A DNA stretch of 64,000 nt from Cytidiella melzeri. Lineage: Eukaryota > Basidiomycota > Agaricomycetes > Polyporales > Irpicaceae. Shown here one piece after another: positions 1-11,949 of this stretch (position 1 is its first letter; each line of letters begins with the position of its first letter). A model generated the notes under the pieces. That model was not told the DNA's origin, did no database searches, and saw only the letters and a program-made list of their open reading frames with translations. The stretch lies in assembly GCA_022592445.1 (NCBI GenBank), contig JABYQR010000081.1, positions 62,001 through 126,000 on the forward strand, read 5' to 3'. A program made the position numbers and the translations under genes.

Positions 1-532
1 TGTTCCAGCGCAAGCATGAGACATAGAGGCTTATCCGAACAGCGCACGTGATAATCACATGACATGTCACAGTGTGACGATAGTAGTCGAAACAGTCCTG
101 GGCCTATCTTATCAGATGTGGGACGGGCCTTATGGTGGTTGAAAGCCAATAATTGGCTATTGTGGGGTCTTGAATCCCTTTATAGCGAATGACATAGTCT
201 GTAAGCTGTTGATCTGTAGGAACATTTTTTGTTTTGTTCTTAGTAGTACATGTTGTAAGCTTACACAATGATACACCCGGAAACTGCTGGACATGCAACA
301 AGCTCAAACAAGAACCCCCTTCTTGCGAACAAACAGAGCTCCTTGTCACTCGAGAGCCCTTGCAAGATGTCTGGAGGATTGCGCGAGTGCTGGTTCTACA
401 GCTCACATCTTGAGCTTGTCTATGGCTAAGCCCTTGTGCCTTGTTTGGGCACTCAAGCTTGTGCTTCCTCAAGTTGTTGTTTGTGTTTTTGCACAAGTTC
501 CTGTCTGTGTTCTCGCAAGTTATTGGGCAGCC
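1..532. other. No gene recognised
   Basis: I see no convincing gene here. The open frames on both strands are short, overlap each other, and match no family I know. The right edge of the stretch is the left target duplication (CAGCC, 528-532) of the following solo LTR. Confidence 0.4.
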
Positions 533-1169
533 TGTCACAGATTTTTAATGTTTCTACAAGACTTGCCTTACCAGGCAATGGTATTATTGGGTCTATTTAA
601 GCGCTTATCCAGCATCTATTTAGGCACTTATCCAGTGCTTATCTGGCACTCATTCCGGCGCTTATTCTCAGTACCTATCAATTGATGCGCTGATGCACTC
701 CTTTCCTTATCTGTGTATCACATGATAGAACTCTCTGGAACCTTGTAGAACATGCTGGAACTATGATGTCATAGTTCTTAGAACCTTCTGGAAAAGTCTA
801 GCCTTGTCTTAGAACAAGCTAGAACAAGTCTAGCCTTGGGACTGGGTCATAGGGTCAGGTCATGGGGACAATTGCTATTGGTTGATTATTGAAGTGGCAC
901 CACTAGGGCATAGGGCATGCTTAGTAAGGTAGATTACTTCGCTTACTCATGTAGGTATTAGGGGTCTTAGGGTAGTACCTGGGGTCCTCCCCTTCATGTA
1001 TATATAGAGGCACTCCTGAGGGCATATCCCCTCAGTCTTATCCACTCTATTGATTAAAGGACTACTCAGTACTTACCAGTACTTTGCTCACCACACCTGT
1101 CACACTCTATCTCACTTTATCCCCTCAAGTTTAACAACTTATCTGGTGAGTAGTAACCTTACTGTTACA
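533..1169 (+). repeat. Solo LTR, family I
   Basis: The 637-bp block starts TGTCACAG and ends CTGTTACA. It is flanked by a perfect 5-bp target duplication CAGCC (528-532 and 1170-1174). A second copy of the same family lies at 14611-15324. A TATA-like stretch (catgtatatataga, about 996-1010) sits where an LTR promoter would be. No gag or pol gene lies beside it, so it is a solo LTR left by recombination between the two ends of a retrotransposon. Confidence 0.88.
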
Positions 1170-1174
1170 CAGCC

Positions 1175-1834
1175 TCAAGCACACTGGCACTTTCCCTTGC
1201 CACGCTTGGTTTTCTCGCAGCTCCCTTGCTCCCTCGGTCCCTCAGAGTCTGTGGCTCTTCTCATTGATAGGGGAAGCTCAAGCAGCCCCTCTCTTTTTTG
1301 TCAATCCCCTCAATTATGTTACTACAAGGATTTGTTTCTGTTGCACTGCCTCCTTCTCTCTTGTGTGGCCTCGAGTCACCAAGCATTTGTCTGATTGGAT
1401 GCTCGTGGTTTAGCCACACAGGAAGCAGTGTGCTTTTTGTTCTTGTGACAGATTTTGCGTTTGCCCCTTGTTTCATCACACACTGCCCTCTCTCACTGCC
1501 TCATGCTCATGTGGACCTTTAATTTGATATGGACTTTTTGCAGTAGTATTTATACATTATACACAGCGTGTTTGTACCTCAAGAAGTTTAGAATACAATA
1601 CCCCCCCCCCCCCCCCTACATCTTGCGTCTCAAGCCTACTTATTGTGCATATTTGGATCATGTTCTCGTGCCCTCTTGTGTTCCTCACTGCATTTATTCT
1701 ACTGCATTATTTTACTGAGTTGTGTTTCTCTTCACTGTGACCTCCTTTCAAGCCATTGTTTGCCTTCTCTTGGCCACTGCATTTATACTGTGTTCTTTTC
1801 ACTGCCTCGTGTTTTAAAGCCACATTTCTGTTTC
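1175..1834. other. Non-coding, pyrimidine-rich; 16-nt poly-C run
   Basis: T/C-rich DNA with no recognisable gene. A homopolymer of 16 C lies at 1601-1616. The open frames here are low-complexity and match nothing I know. Confidence 0.5.
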
Positions 1835-2063
1835 TGTTGCGGATGGCCCGACTAGCCCTTAATTTTCACATTTTGCCTCTTTGCAACCCCTTTGCAAACC
1901 CCTTACATGTGTATTAAGCGCCCATATCACGTGGCTTGGATGTTCTACATGGTCACATTACTTGCTGCTATGTCACACTGGCACATAACTCAGCTTATGT
2001 AAGACCACATGGCTCAGCTCATAGCTAGGGTTTGACGTCATAGACACTGTTTACATGGACTTC
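1835..2063 (+). repeat. Truncated LTR, family II
   Basis: Starts TGTTGCGGATGGCC and runs parallel to the first part of the complete family II LTR at 15334-16089, including the shared tract tagggtttgacgtcatagac near its end. Similarity stops around 2063, so only about 230 bp of a roughly 755-bp LTR remain. Confidence 0.7.
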
Positions 2064-2699
2064 TATGTTCCACACTACCCCGTCCGACCTGCTTCCACGC
2101 CTTCAGTGGACCCACCAGTAGAACCTGCAGTCCCCTCTAAAGGCTCTTCCTCAATATCACCATTGTGTTGAGAGCAAGACAAAAAAGGGAGGGACGCGGA
2201 GATGCAGAAGTGGTGGAGTGAACGAGGGGGATCAGAATGAGTCTTGGCTTCAACTAGTTAAGTTGCGCCGCTCAAGATTCTCGTGACTCAAATTTGGACT
2301 TAGCAGGATCAAAGGTTAGAGAGCAAGGCTCAATCGAAATGCGGACCTGCGGAGGTGTGGTGATTGGAACACCGGAGACAGCGAGAGGATGTTGGACAAT
2401 GACGAGTAAGACGACTTCAGCTAGTGAAGTCGAATGCAGACAAGGAGAGGATAAGAAGGGAAGTCTTATTTGATATTCAAATTGCTTATTTACTACAGTT
2501 GGGTCTTGTATATATACTACAATGATTTCAAGTCCGACAGGAGTAGACAAAAGCGGAACAAAGGGAATTGCACATTTCTTGCGGAGAGATCAGAGAACTG
2601 TAACACAGCATGATGTAAAGGAAACAGATGATAAGGGTCATGATGATGTCGGTGCGGAGATGCGGAGTATGCGGCGCGGTGTTCGGGTGCGGAGGTCAC

Positions 2700-3400
2700 G
2701 TGAAGTCGGGTGGTTGGGCCGGATTGTAACACATTGCCAGCAAGTTCTGTTGCCTCTGTAGCAAATCTGCTTGACAATTGCTCCTACTGCAACACATAGA
2801 GCAATTATCCTGGTCTACTGCAATCAGGGCCATCCGTCCCTCTCAATTGTGATTGCCCCCGTTGCACCCCATCCTGACTATTAGCTCTCTCCTACGTTTG
2901 AGGGCAATAACCACGGGTGCAAGCTCATCCAATTTAATCTCACTGGCTCCCCCAATGTTGTTGTCAGACATGCCTTCGCGTGTAACACCCATTGCCAATC
3001 AGGCGGAGTTTTTCTCAACTACCAACCCCGCAAATTTTCCACCAACCCCAAGGAGACTCACTGCTGCCATTGCCATTGCAACGTCACAACCCCGACTCTC
3101 CCCTTTTTGCCCACCATAATAGTGCACATCTTCTCATGCAACAACCATCCAAACAGCCATTGGGTGCGAGAAGATATACACAGTTTGTCTTATCACCTAT
3201 CCTAGATATCTCTCGTCGATTTGCTTCCCCAAAATAGCACCCTATCGCGTTCTATTTGGACTCATTTGTTTCACCGTGTTTTCACTGTGTTTTCTTCACT
3301 GTGTTACTGCAACTGTGTTTCATCTTCACTGCAACAAGTTTACTGTGTTCACCTTCACTGCAATAGCATTTGCAATTTCTGACACTTATTGTGTTCTCAT
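2700..3400 (+). repeat. Dispersed repeat, inverted relative to 9880-10930
   Basis: Stretches such as gttctgttgcctctgtagca (about 2746) and cattgccaatcaggcggag (about 2989) match the reverse complement of 10250-10580. The 3270-3400 part is rich in cactgtg/cactgca words, matching gcagtga-rich DNA at 9880-10040 on the other strand. The two blocks are diverged copies of one transposon-derived repeat in opposite orientations. The family is not recognised. Confidence 0.65.
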
Positions 3401-4419
3401 TTTGGCCTCTTTTAAAACACATATTTTATGTCAATACTACATACATATTGCTCCCCTGTTCATGTTCACAATTTATATTGCTGCCTTTGCTTTGTCGGGT
3501 CAAAAACCCCTTCTTAGCAGCCGAATTTTCAAAACCTTTACCTTACTACCTCATTGCTTCTAGTTGCACAAGGCTAGCTACAACTCTTAGACCACCTCAC
3601 ATAAACTATATACACTTTTGTGCTCTTACACCCTTACACTTCCTTTGCCACTTCATGGTGGGCATCAAGAAATCAAACCTTGACAATATAGACATATATA
3701 GTCTCTGATGAAGGGAGTTCTGTAGACTTCCCCCAATATAGTGTCCATTACAGCAGTAGTTTTCTAGTATATTCATGGTGGCCCAATATAATTTCAAATG
3801 AGCTATGAGTGATGTACATAGTCCGGCTATGAGGGATGCTGTAGACTACATACACACTGTGCAGTGATTGGTCTCCCAAGCATGAGAGAGAGCAAGCAAT
3901 CAGCAACACGGCCAGACAAAGAATACAGGAAAGCAATAAGTAGCAAAAGACCAATGATTATATGCACAGTGCTAGTACAAAAGAGAACTTGACAGAACAT
4001 GTGGTATGGTAATAATAACAAAGCCATGTACGCATAGAAGGAGTGTGTGTTATATCAGAGAATGCTTGAGTAAACAAGAGTCTCATAATATGCAGAAGCA
4101 GTGGGGCAATGTATAATCAACACAAGCAGTGATAGGAAATGGACAGGGAAGCAGAGCAGGGTGAGCAAAGTTATCATATGGGAGAGCAACAGAGTACTGT
4201 ATAGAAAATTTTGAGTCCGTAAGCGTAGTGAATAGGTAGTTATATGGTGAGATATGCGGGGAGGGGGATGAGACATTACTACATGGCATCCAGCGCAATG
4301 TTGTTGGCTTCAAACTCATAAAGACCAAGTGTTGCAGTGGTGGCAACTGCTCTATTGGCAGGCAATTTAGCGTAAATGCTTATTACTAGAGGTAAGTCTT
4401 TCACATGCACACAAGTAAT
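3400..4419. other. No gene recognised; probably repeat DNA
   Basis: AT-rich DNA with only short open frames lacking a recognisable domain. It ends at the AAT that precedes the candidate TIR starting at 4420. Confidence 0.4.
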
Positions 4420-4789
4420 AGGGGCGTTCAGAGTGGACGATTAAGGTTGATTCTTGGGTCTGATTCTGGTTTGATTCTGCAGCGGTGGTCTGGGGTCCTA
4501 CTCCGTGATTATTTGCGTGATTAACAATAATCATGGTAAATCGCGCCTCCTTGTTGTCTCTCCTCTGGAGGAGGGACGACGAAAATCGAGCTGCGATTTT
4601 CCCTTTCCCATGCTTACCAATAACAAAGTTACTTACCCCGATAAGCAAAATATGTATAACCCTCTTTTGAATACACCTGTCCACTCTCCCTCTTTGATTC
4701 TTACTCTACTACTTGCCGCCGCTATCACTATGGGCAAAAAGAAGTTGGCACTACTTTTACATTTGACCCTACACGCACTAGCTAGCACT

Positions 4790-5610
4790 ATGATGACACT
4801 TTATCTCTCTCCTGAGCTCACTCTAGAAGAGATCAGGAAAGCCAGCGCCGCAGGGATCGCAGGTGAGTTTCTCTCAGATACCTCCACTGTCCAGGGACAA
4901 CTCCCTTCTGACATTTGTTAGATCAGGTGTCCAATCCTACCCTCGCGGTGTGACCACCAACTCCGAAGGGGGTATTGAATCATACGAAGCATACTACACT
5001 GTCTTCTCCGCGATGCAAGACGTTGACATGGTTCTCAACCTCCAGATGTGTCTTGAACACCGAGCCTGCATTCCATCCCCACCTCCGGAAATTGCATGCG
5101 ACTTTTCCGCGACTGAGGATTGTGCTCGAGCACGCGATGACCCGTGCAGCTGTAGAGTGCGTCAAGGATCTAGGGGACACGGTTGCATGCACAATTACGG
5201 CGCATCATCTTGCGTTGACGGTGAATGATTGGGCAGGGCAAGCTTACAACTTCTGTAAGCCGGTGGCGAAATAGCCTGATGATCGAGAAGCGTTGCGGGA
5301 GGTGATCAAGGAAGGTGCGTGACACATAAATATACTGTCAAGCATGAAGTGGGAGGCTTGTACTAACCAGCGTTCATACCCTTAGGACACCCACGTTTCT
5401 TCCTTGGGTCGGACTCTGCGCCACATCCGCCCACAAGAAAGTCAGTCGCGACGCCTTCACAGCCGTGTGCAGCGGGCGCGTACACGTTGCCCGTTCTCCT
5501 ACCGCTCGTCGCACATCTCTCAGAATCTTTCGGTGCGCTTGACAAACTCAAAGGCTTCGTCAGTGCGAACGGGAGAGCATCTGTCTTTCTCTCTACCTTC
5601 ACAGTGCCCG
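4790..5610 (+). pseudogene. URA4: Dihydroorotase (pyrimidine pathway) pseudogene
   Basis: Dihydroorotase closes carbamoyl-aspartate to dihydroorotate in pyrimidine synthesis. Recognisable blocks in order: MTLYLSPELT..EEIRKA, an intron at 4863-4926, QSYPRGVTTNSEGGIESYE, MQDVDMVLNL, then in another frame LRIVLEHAMTRAAVECVK and VACTITAHHLALTV..W. After a second intron come HPRFFLGSDSAPHPP (about 5393) and LLPLVAHLSESFGALDKL. Damage: the N-terminal metal-binding HxHxR region is absent; DNA around 5040, where the family has a Gly-Glu-Val motif, is deleted with a frame change; and TAG at 5272-5274 interrupts the frame in KPVAK*PDDREAL. The functional gene must be elsewhere. Confidence 0.82.
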
Positions 5611-5659
5611 CAGACACAAGGTACGTATACTTGTGCCTCTCTCTCCTCTTGCTCCTCTC

Positions 5660-6126
5660 CTTTTGCAGATCCAAGGATGGCGGGAGCAACGCAACATATC
5701 GGAGGCCGAGAAGAGTGCACGTTGATGGTGTGAGCAACGAGGTCGGCGGCACAGTGTACCACAAGGTTGACGTGAAGGACGAGGACGGCAACGCAGTGGA
5801 CTGCAGATGGACGGCAAAACAACGAGGACGGCGAGAACAACGAGGATGGCGAGAACAACGAGGATGGCGAGAACAACGAGGATGGCGAGAACAACGAGGG
5901 CATCGAGACCTACGGCACAGCTCTTCTGGAGATGAGCCTGCTGCTTAGGTTCGCTATAGTTGCGGCGTTCGCCGTTTTATTCTTGGGGGTCACTGCGACA
6001 CACGATCAAGTACATTTGATGACCTCAACCAAGGTAGCATACATAAGAACTCTGTACATACATCTGGTCATATGTGTTCTTTTGTGCTACAAAGGGGTTT
6101 TCTTACAAAAATCATTCTGCCAGTGA
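5660..6126 (+). CDS. Unrecognised open frame with acidic repeats and a hydrophobic segment
   Basis: After the dihydroorotase blocks an intron-like acceptor (ttttgcag, about 5668) leads into frames I do not recognise. One frame over the tandem repeat reads as repeated NEDGEN units. It then runs through a leucine/alanine-rich hydrophobic stretch (SLLLRFAIVAAFAVLFLG, about 5936-5990) that could span a membrane. The frames do not join cleanly, so this may be a fragment of a membrane protein captured together with the dihydroorotase piece, or chance coding. Confidence 0.25.
5821..5898 (+). repeat. 18-bp tandem repeat, about 4.3 units
   Basis: Unit aacgaggatggcgagaac repeated in register, with one early variant (gacggc for gatggc). 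The unit is a multiple of three, so any reading frame across it repeats every six residues. Confidence 0.9.
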
Positions 6127-6386
6127 GCTGTAGGAGATATGCTGCTTGAGGCAGCTTGGCACTCAAGCACTTGGCAAGTTCTAACAGGTAATAGAGTAAA
6201 TTACTTATGTTGTGTTAGAGTGAATTACTTATGTTGTGTCGGAGAATCAGGCAGAATCAGCACTGTGTGATGGGGTGTTCAGAGTGCACTCCGATTAATA
6301 GTCTGATTAAGAAAATTGATGGCAAGAAAAATCACCACTTAATCAGACCTGGAATCACTGACAATCAACCTACTCTGAACTCCCCT

Positions 6387-7985
6387 AATGTATGGCACTC
6401 ACGAATCCGTTGTACTTGCGGGAGTAGGGCCAGTGAATGGCAAGATACAATTCCTGAAGTACAAAATGTGATTTGAATGTTGTACATCTCAAATAAAAAA
6501 TGTGTTTAGTTTGTAGTAGAGCATGTATACATTGCAACTGAACATTTGCATCCTTAACTGTTATTGACAGATCAAAGTTTATTTCTGTAGTGTAACCATT
6601 TTGTTCAGTATGTCTATCAGTGTGTTTTCCATTGTGAAACAATGTATGAGCATTGTTATCAATAATATGGCAAGTGAAATGGCTGTCACCATGTAGTTAA
6701 TTCCACGCAAGTTAAATTCATATCTACTAGCCTGCATAATATGTTCAGATTTGAATAAAATGTCATAAAGCATTCATCCAGCTGGAAAAAGTTTTCCTGT
6801 TACATGAGCCATCACACTTGATTTATTCTTCCAGCTATTCTTTGTGCAGCACCATAGAGTAGATCTAGCATATGATTTAATTTCACGTCAAAATATATCA
6901 CAGTATATCACTGTAAATTTTGAGCTTGTAACTGGTAAAAGCATATACTCACAAAGTTCTCCTGCATTGTTACCAGTTGCATCTCTGAAAGATATATCTG
7001 GTAGATCCTGATGCAGGCAATCTTGATTAATGGTTATACCATCTTCAACACCACTATCTCAATATACAGATCTTCAAGAATATCACAAAGCATTGTCAAG
7101 TAATTATTGCCTGTCAGAGTTGATTTCGTTCATTTGTCACTGTCCTTGGTCTTGTTGTTGATAAGTATAGTGAACAAGCTATTATATGCCCAACTATAGA
7201 TCAAATATTCCAGTTGAATTCCTTGAGACCAAGTCAATTGGATAGCACTGGGTTCAAATTGATTTTTTGTGTCTTATGGGTTTGGTTGAGTATTTGACTT
7301 TTTTTAAGTCCTTTCTACCCTTGTTGAATGATTTTATACCTTCCACCTCACTAAGACATTTGATTTCAGTTTTGACTTGAGCGGGTACAAAACAGTTACA
7401 ATTCCTGAAGAATGAAGAAGAATTGCTCCAGTGTGCTCCAGCACATTGATGCTTTTTCAGATGTGACCTTTTTGTCCCCCAAAGTGTGGGAATCTCATGG
7501 AAGAATACAGACAGTAACAATGTCAACTCCAAAGCAATGAATCCAGTTGATGGCATCACACTGACTTTGTTATCAGCCCTTTATAACTTTGTATCAGATC
7601 ACTTTTGCAATCAAAATGCAGTTTTTCATTTTTACAGACTGCATATGGGTAAAAATCTGTACATATAATACACAATTGGATAGCCCTATCTTGTGACAAC
7701 ATCCTGGTACAAACATCCTGTCAATCAAAGTGGAACTGAGCAAGTTAGGGCCAGTCTACTGAAAAAAGTTATCCAGACTCAGATTCAAACTCCACTCCTG
7801 CTGGCAAATGACGTCAAATTCTGGTCAGGTACATGTGCAGCAATCTACAAACATTGCTTGCTCTCTGAACAAGGAATACAATTAGAAGACATGCCACACA
7901 TAGTATTGGCTCTGAGCAAGAATTACCAGTACTTTGGAAGCTAACTACAAATTCTCAATCTCTACATTCTTGGACAATGTAAATT
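6387..7985. other. AT-rich region, no recognised gene
   Basis: Long AT-rich stretch. Open frames such as 7486-7668 and 7693-7944 (+) have no family signature I can name. The base composition resembles the surrounding decayed transposon DNA. Confidence 0.4.
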
Positions 7986-7989
7986 TGTG

Positions 7990-8420
7990 GCTGCATTAGT
8001 AGTGAGTACTGTATCTGATTGTTGCGCACAGTTTCACAACTGTTAGTTGCTCTCTAAGCAGGAGTTACAATCAGAACACAGCCTGTGGCAGTTGCAATGG
8101 TGGTGAGGCAGTTCAGACATCAACAGTACATGGTTGCATCAGCAGCAAGCACTGCATTGGATTGTTGCACAAAGTTTTACAACCATTAGTTGCTCTCTAA
8201 GGAGGAGTTACAATCAGAACACAGCCTGTGGCAGTTCTAGTGGGGCTGATGCAGTTCAGACATCAACAGGACATAATTGCATCACCATAGAGCACTGCCT
8301 TTGATTCTTTCACACAGTTTCACAACCACTAGTGGCTGTATAAGCAGGAGTTACAATCAGAACCCAGCCTGTGGCAGTTCCAATGGGGGTGAGGCAGTGC
8401 AGACATCAACAAGACAAATG
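7990..8420 (+). repeat. Three tandem copies of a 143-bp unit
   Basis: The word gattgttgc occurs at 8017 and 8160, and its variant gattctttc at 8303, giving an exact 143-bp spacing. Each unit also carries ggagttacaatcagaac, cagcctgtggcagtt and cagacatcaaca in the same order. The copies differ by scattered substitutions, so the array is old. No open frame runs through it. Confidence 0.9.
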
Positions 8421-9179
8421 TAACATGTTCTAGCAATTGATCTCATGAGACACCCTCAAGCCCTGCATTCTTGAAGCAAGTAATTTTCTAGAATCAGCAG
8501 TGAACACTGCACCAGATTAATGACAAGCTAGATGAAGCCCCTTGCTACCATTGGTGACTACCTTCATCAATGTATGGCTTCTTTTCCTGCAACCAAACTT
8601 ATCAATTGTACTACAGTCACTTTATCCCAGATCAAGTTGTCTATCAAAGGTGTCACAAATAGCAAATGCCCGTGTCAATATTCATGACCAGACGGCTTGG
8701 CAAGATTCTTACCAGAAATAGAGTTGTTTACTGAGGTTCTTTTTGGTAACAAAGTCACAGGTGCAACCAACTATTTCATGCTATATGATTTATTCAATTT
8801 GCTATCAATAACATAATCACTTGTAACCCTGCTCCTGTAGTTTACCAAATTGTATCCAGATTATTTAACATAGTTCAACACCATTAAGAAGAAGACGCCT
8901 GTCATACAATCTTTATCTCCATGCTCTACTCCACAAATGTTTCTTAATTCTTTACTCACACTCATTGTTGCACTTCAAACAATACAGCACAGTCCCTCTT
9001 TTTTCATGAACAATTGTGTGCTCCAGTGAAGACAAACAATCACCTTACTATACAATACTCATTGAAGAAGCTATTCCCAATAAAATTACTTGTTAAGGCT
9101 GCTACCAGCACCAAGTTTACTTACAAATCTGGATCAAAAAGTGATATTTTGTTCAATCTTAAGGAATTGTACTTGCCGC

Positions 9180-9878
9180 TTGCCGGCCTTGCTAACGCTA
9201 GTAATAAGCAGGCAAGCAGGCACAGAGGCCGGATACTAGCAGTGCAAATGACAGAGTTAATAGGGTATAATACTAAGTCAAGATGCAGAGCTAGGAAGAG
9301 TAAGGTCTACTATATATACTGTGTCTGGGTGGTCTGTGCGCAAGTTCCCACAGTAGGGAGTGGAGTAACTGTGGGGCTGGAGTAACAATAGAACAATAAA
9401 GGACCAGGGTAACAATCAGGGACCAGGGTAACAATCAGGGACCAGGGTAACAATCAGGGACCAGGGTACGCAGAACAATAGAACAAGAACAATAGAATAC
9501 TAGAACAATAGAACAATAGAACAGAAACAATAGAACAATAGAAACTAGGGAGATCCCTGGGGAATCCCTAAACAATAGACAGGAGACAATAGACAGAAGA
9601 CAATAGGACAATAAGAACTGGGGGAATCCCTGGGGAATCCCTAACAATGGAAGGGGAACAATAGAACAATAGCCTAGGTTGATCTGGAACTGCTCCAGAT
9701 TGAGTCTAGGGTTTGGGTCTGGACTATTGATCAATAAGGCAGGATGTCACGCAAACCGGGTTAGGGTTAGGTCCGGTAACACTCCTAGCCGGAAAATAAG
9801 CACTCTAGATAGGCACCTAATGCTGTAAACTTGTGACAATGTTGGAAAAATCCGGTCTCTGTTAGACTGTCCATGTCA
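9180..9878 (+). repeat. LTR-like copy, family IV
   Basis: From about 9206 the sequence parallels the family IV LTR at 16460-19227: accggatactagcagtgcaaa-type tract, the TATA-like ctactatatatactgtgtct, gttgatctggaac, gggtttgggtctggactatt, and the terminal CCATGTCA. The left end is not clear and I see no target duplication, so this copy is probably 5'-truncated. A 20-bp-scale tandem repeat built on gggaccagggtaacaatca lies at about 9400-9468. Confidence 0.75.
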
Positions 9879-9879
9879 T

Positions 9880-10930
9880 CAGAAGTGCAAAAATGCTATT
9901 GCAGTGAAGGAGAAGGGTTGTAATAAAAACTCAATGCAATGAAAGAGAACGCAGTAAGCTCAACACAGTGAAGTAGAAATGCAGTTGCAGTAATGCAGTA
10001 AAGAAGCTCACAGTAAAAATGCAGTGAAACAAGAGCGGCCAACACAAAAGTAGTGAAGTGCTACTTGTCCGAAGCAAACTGCAGCAAAACACCTTAGGTA
10101 AGGTGATGAGAGAAACTGTTAATATCCGTGCAAGCCCAATGGGTGCCCAGATGATTGATACACAAGGAGACATGCACTTTCATGGTGAGAGTAAAAGGAA
10201 GAGTCAATGTTGACATGTTACAGTGGCTATGACAGTGGCGAGACTCAGTTGAAGTCGGAGGAGGGATTGTGGGGTTTGGTAGTGGAGGACAACTCCACCA
10301 GATTGGCAATGGGTGTTGCACGCGAATGTGTGTCTGACGACAATATTTTGAGCACCAGTGAGATTAAACTGAATGTGTTTGCACTCTTGGTTCTCTCCTT
10401 CAAATGTAGGAGAGAGCCAGCAGTTGGGGTGTGGGGCAACGGGACAATTGCACTCGAGGGGTACAAAAGAACCGGTTTGCAGTGGAGCAGGATAGTCGCT
10501 TTGTGTATCGCAGTAGGAGCAGTTTTAAAGCAAATCTGCTACAGAGGCAACAGAACTCGCCAGCAAGGGTGATTTGGTTGACAATCTCTTGGAGGAGACG
10601 AGAGGCTCTACAGGAGGCTCTGGTGGAGGTGTTGGTGCTGGTGGAATAGGATAGCGACACAGGATCTTGCAACACGGGCAATAGGGACAGCAACTGTCTG
10701 GTAGGTGAGGAACAGTGGGGCATTAGCAACAAACTTGGGGAACGGAATGAGTTGCAGGCTCAGTGGACATAAACATAGGAGAAAGTTGCAGTGGAAAAAC
10801 GCAGTCGCAGGTAGCTTAACACAGTTGCAAAAGAAAAGGGGAAACTCTGGGAGGTGCTATTTTCTGACCAAAAATTTACAAAGGAACTTGGTTTATATAG
10901 CTATGTTACCTCTCCTCTCTTCAGCCTTCT
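9880..10930 (-). repeat. Dispersed repeat, inverted copy of 2700-3400
   Basis: The reverse complement of this stretch matches 2700-3400 in several long blocks, for example around the word ctgttgcctctgtagca. It contains a TATA-like tatataaacc in the reverse orientation near 10895. The open frame at 10400-10732 (-) covers part of the repeat but shows no domain I know. Confidence 0.6.
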
Positions 10931-11900
10931 CTGACTAATTCCGACACGAGAGAGACTGCCAAAACTCTAGACCTCTTGGCTCAGCGGAGGCAAATAGTGA
11001 AGGAACAAGTTGGCGAGCGGCGGGACACAGCCTGCATATGGCAAGGGTACGGGATGCAACACCTAAAAGGGGATGAGTTTTGGGTTGCTGTGCACCACAT
11101 GGGATGCCAATAAAGGGGTGTCTGGCAGCCTGCAATAGGAGACATCTTGCGACACAACTTGGGCGCTAGGCTTTGGTGATCATGTTTTGCCGCGGTTCCG
11201 AGGAAGGTTTGACCTTTGTGGTCCTTACCCGTTGTTTGGTCCGGCACAGCCTGTTGTGATCATGTGGGCAGGATGCAATGAATGTTGCAATATTGTCAGA
11301 CATAGGGCCATGGAACCCTTGGCAAATACTCAGATGGCCACACAAAGTTTCCGAGGTTTGGCTGATAATCATTGCCAAAGCCTGTTTGCTGTTCTCGGAC
11401 CATCTTGCTCCACTACTTGGGCCGCTGAAGTACATGCAATAGAGTTGGTCTGCATGCAAAGAATTTGATATGCATGTGATGGGAGTCAGTCCACAGGCCT
11501 AGGTGATTTCTGGTTGTATCAGCAGAAGACATAGAACTTGGTTGTTGGCATGATGCCTAAAATTACCTTCTGGAACAAGAAATCTTATTCTGCCTGATTG
11601 TACAAGTTGAGCCTGCTGATAATCCACAGCAATCTGAACTTTGCTCACATATCGGATTGAATGGAAACAACTTCTGTTGAAAGTGTCATGCCGGAGGCCC
11701 TGCAAAAGAAATGGAGACACATGTTGGTTGTCGAAGCTTGTACAAGGTGCGCAGTGCAAGCGTCCCAGCAAATCAGCTCTCACTTGTCACTCACCAATAC
11801 ATAAGAAGGAGAAGCATGCACAGCAGATGAGACTGTAAAGGAAATTGTTGGCCAGCTGATTGCTGCCACTTGTGGAAATGAGCAAAAAGTTGAGGCAATG
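10931..11900. other. No gene recognised
   Basis: Several short open frames overlap on both strands and none carries a recognised domain. The stretch lies just upstream of the decayed transposon gene and may be its degraded start. Confidence 0.35.
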
Positions 11901-11949
11901 CAAACTAGCAGTGGGTTCAAAGATCTAATTGCACAAGTCTGGATTTACT

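Larger units (their letters stand above)
4420..6386. mobile_element. Candidate small TIR element carrying a dihydroorotase fragment
   Basis: The left end (4420) reads AGGGGCGTTCAGAGTGG. The reverse complement of the right end (6386) reads AGGGGAGTTCAGAGTAGG, about 15 of 18 positions alike. AAT stands directly outside both ends (4417-4419, 6387-6389), a possible 3-bp target duplication. No transposase is inside, but a broken host-type dihydroorotase gene and an 18-bp tandem repeat are. This would fit a non-autonomous element with a captured gene fragment. Another copy of the terminal motif lies at about 6266, so the right end could instead be a separate small MITE of about 120 bp. Confidence 0.4.

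Noticed and set aside
104..685. Overlapping open frames on both strands near the left edge
   Set aside because: No domain, no splice logic, and the right half runs into a solo LTR; probably chance frames.
1601..1616. 16-nt poly-C run as a functional element
   Set aside because: An isolated homopolymer in low-complexity DNA; no gene or repeat border is attached to it.
8000..8420. CRISPR array
   Set aside because: The repeat is one long tandem unit, not short repeats with unique spacers, and the DNA is eukaryotic.
9755..9775. Telomere-like ttagggtta words (also near 19108 and 42965)
   Set aside because: Only one or two units each; in the first two cases they belong to the family IV LTR, so they are not telomere repeats.
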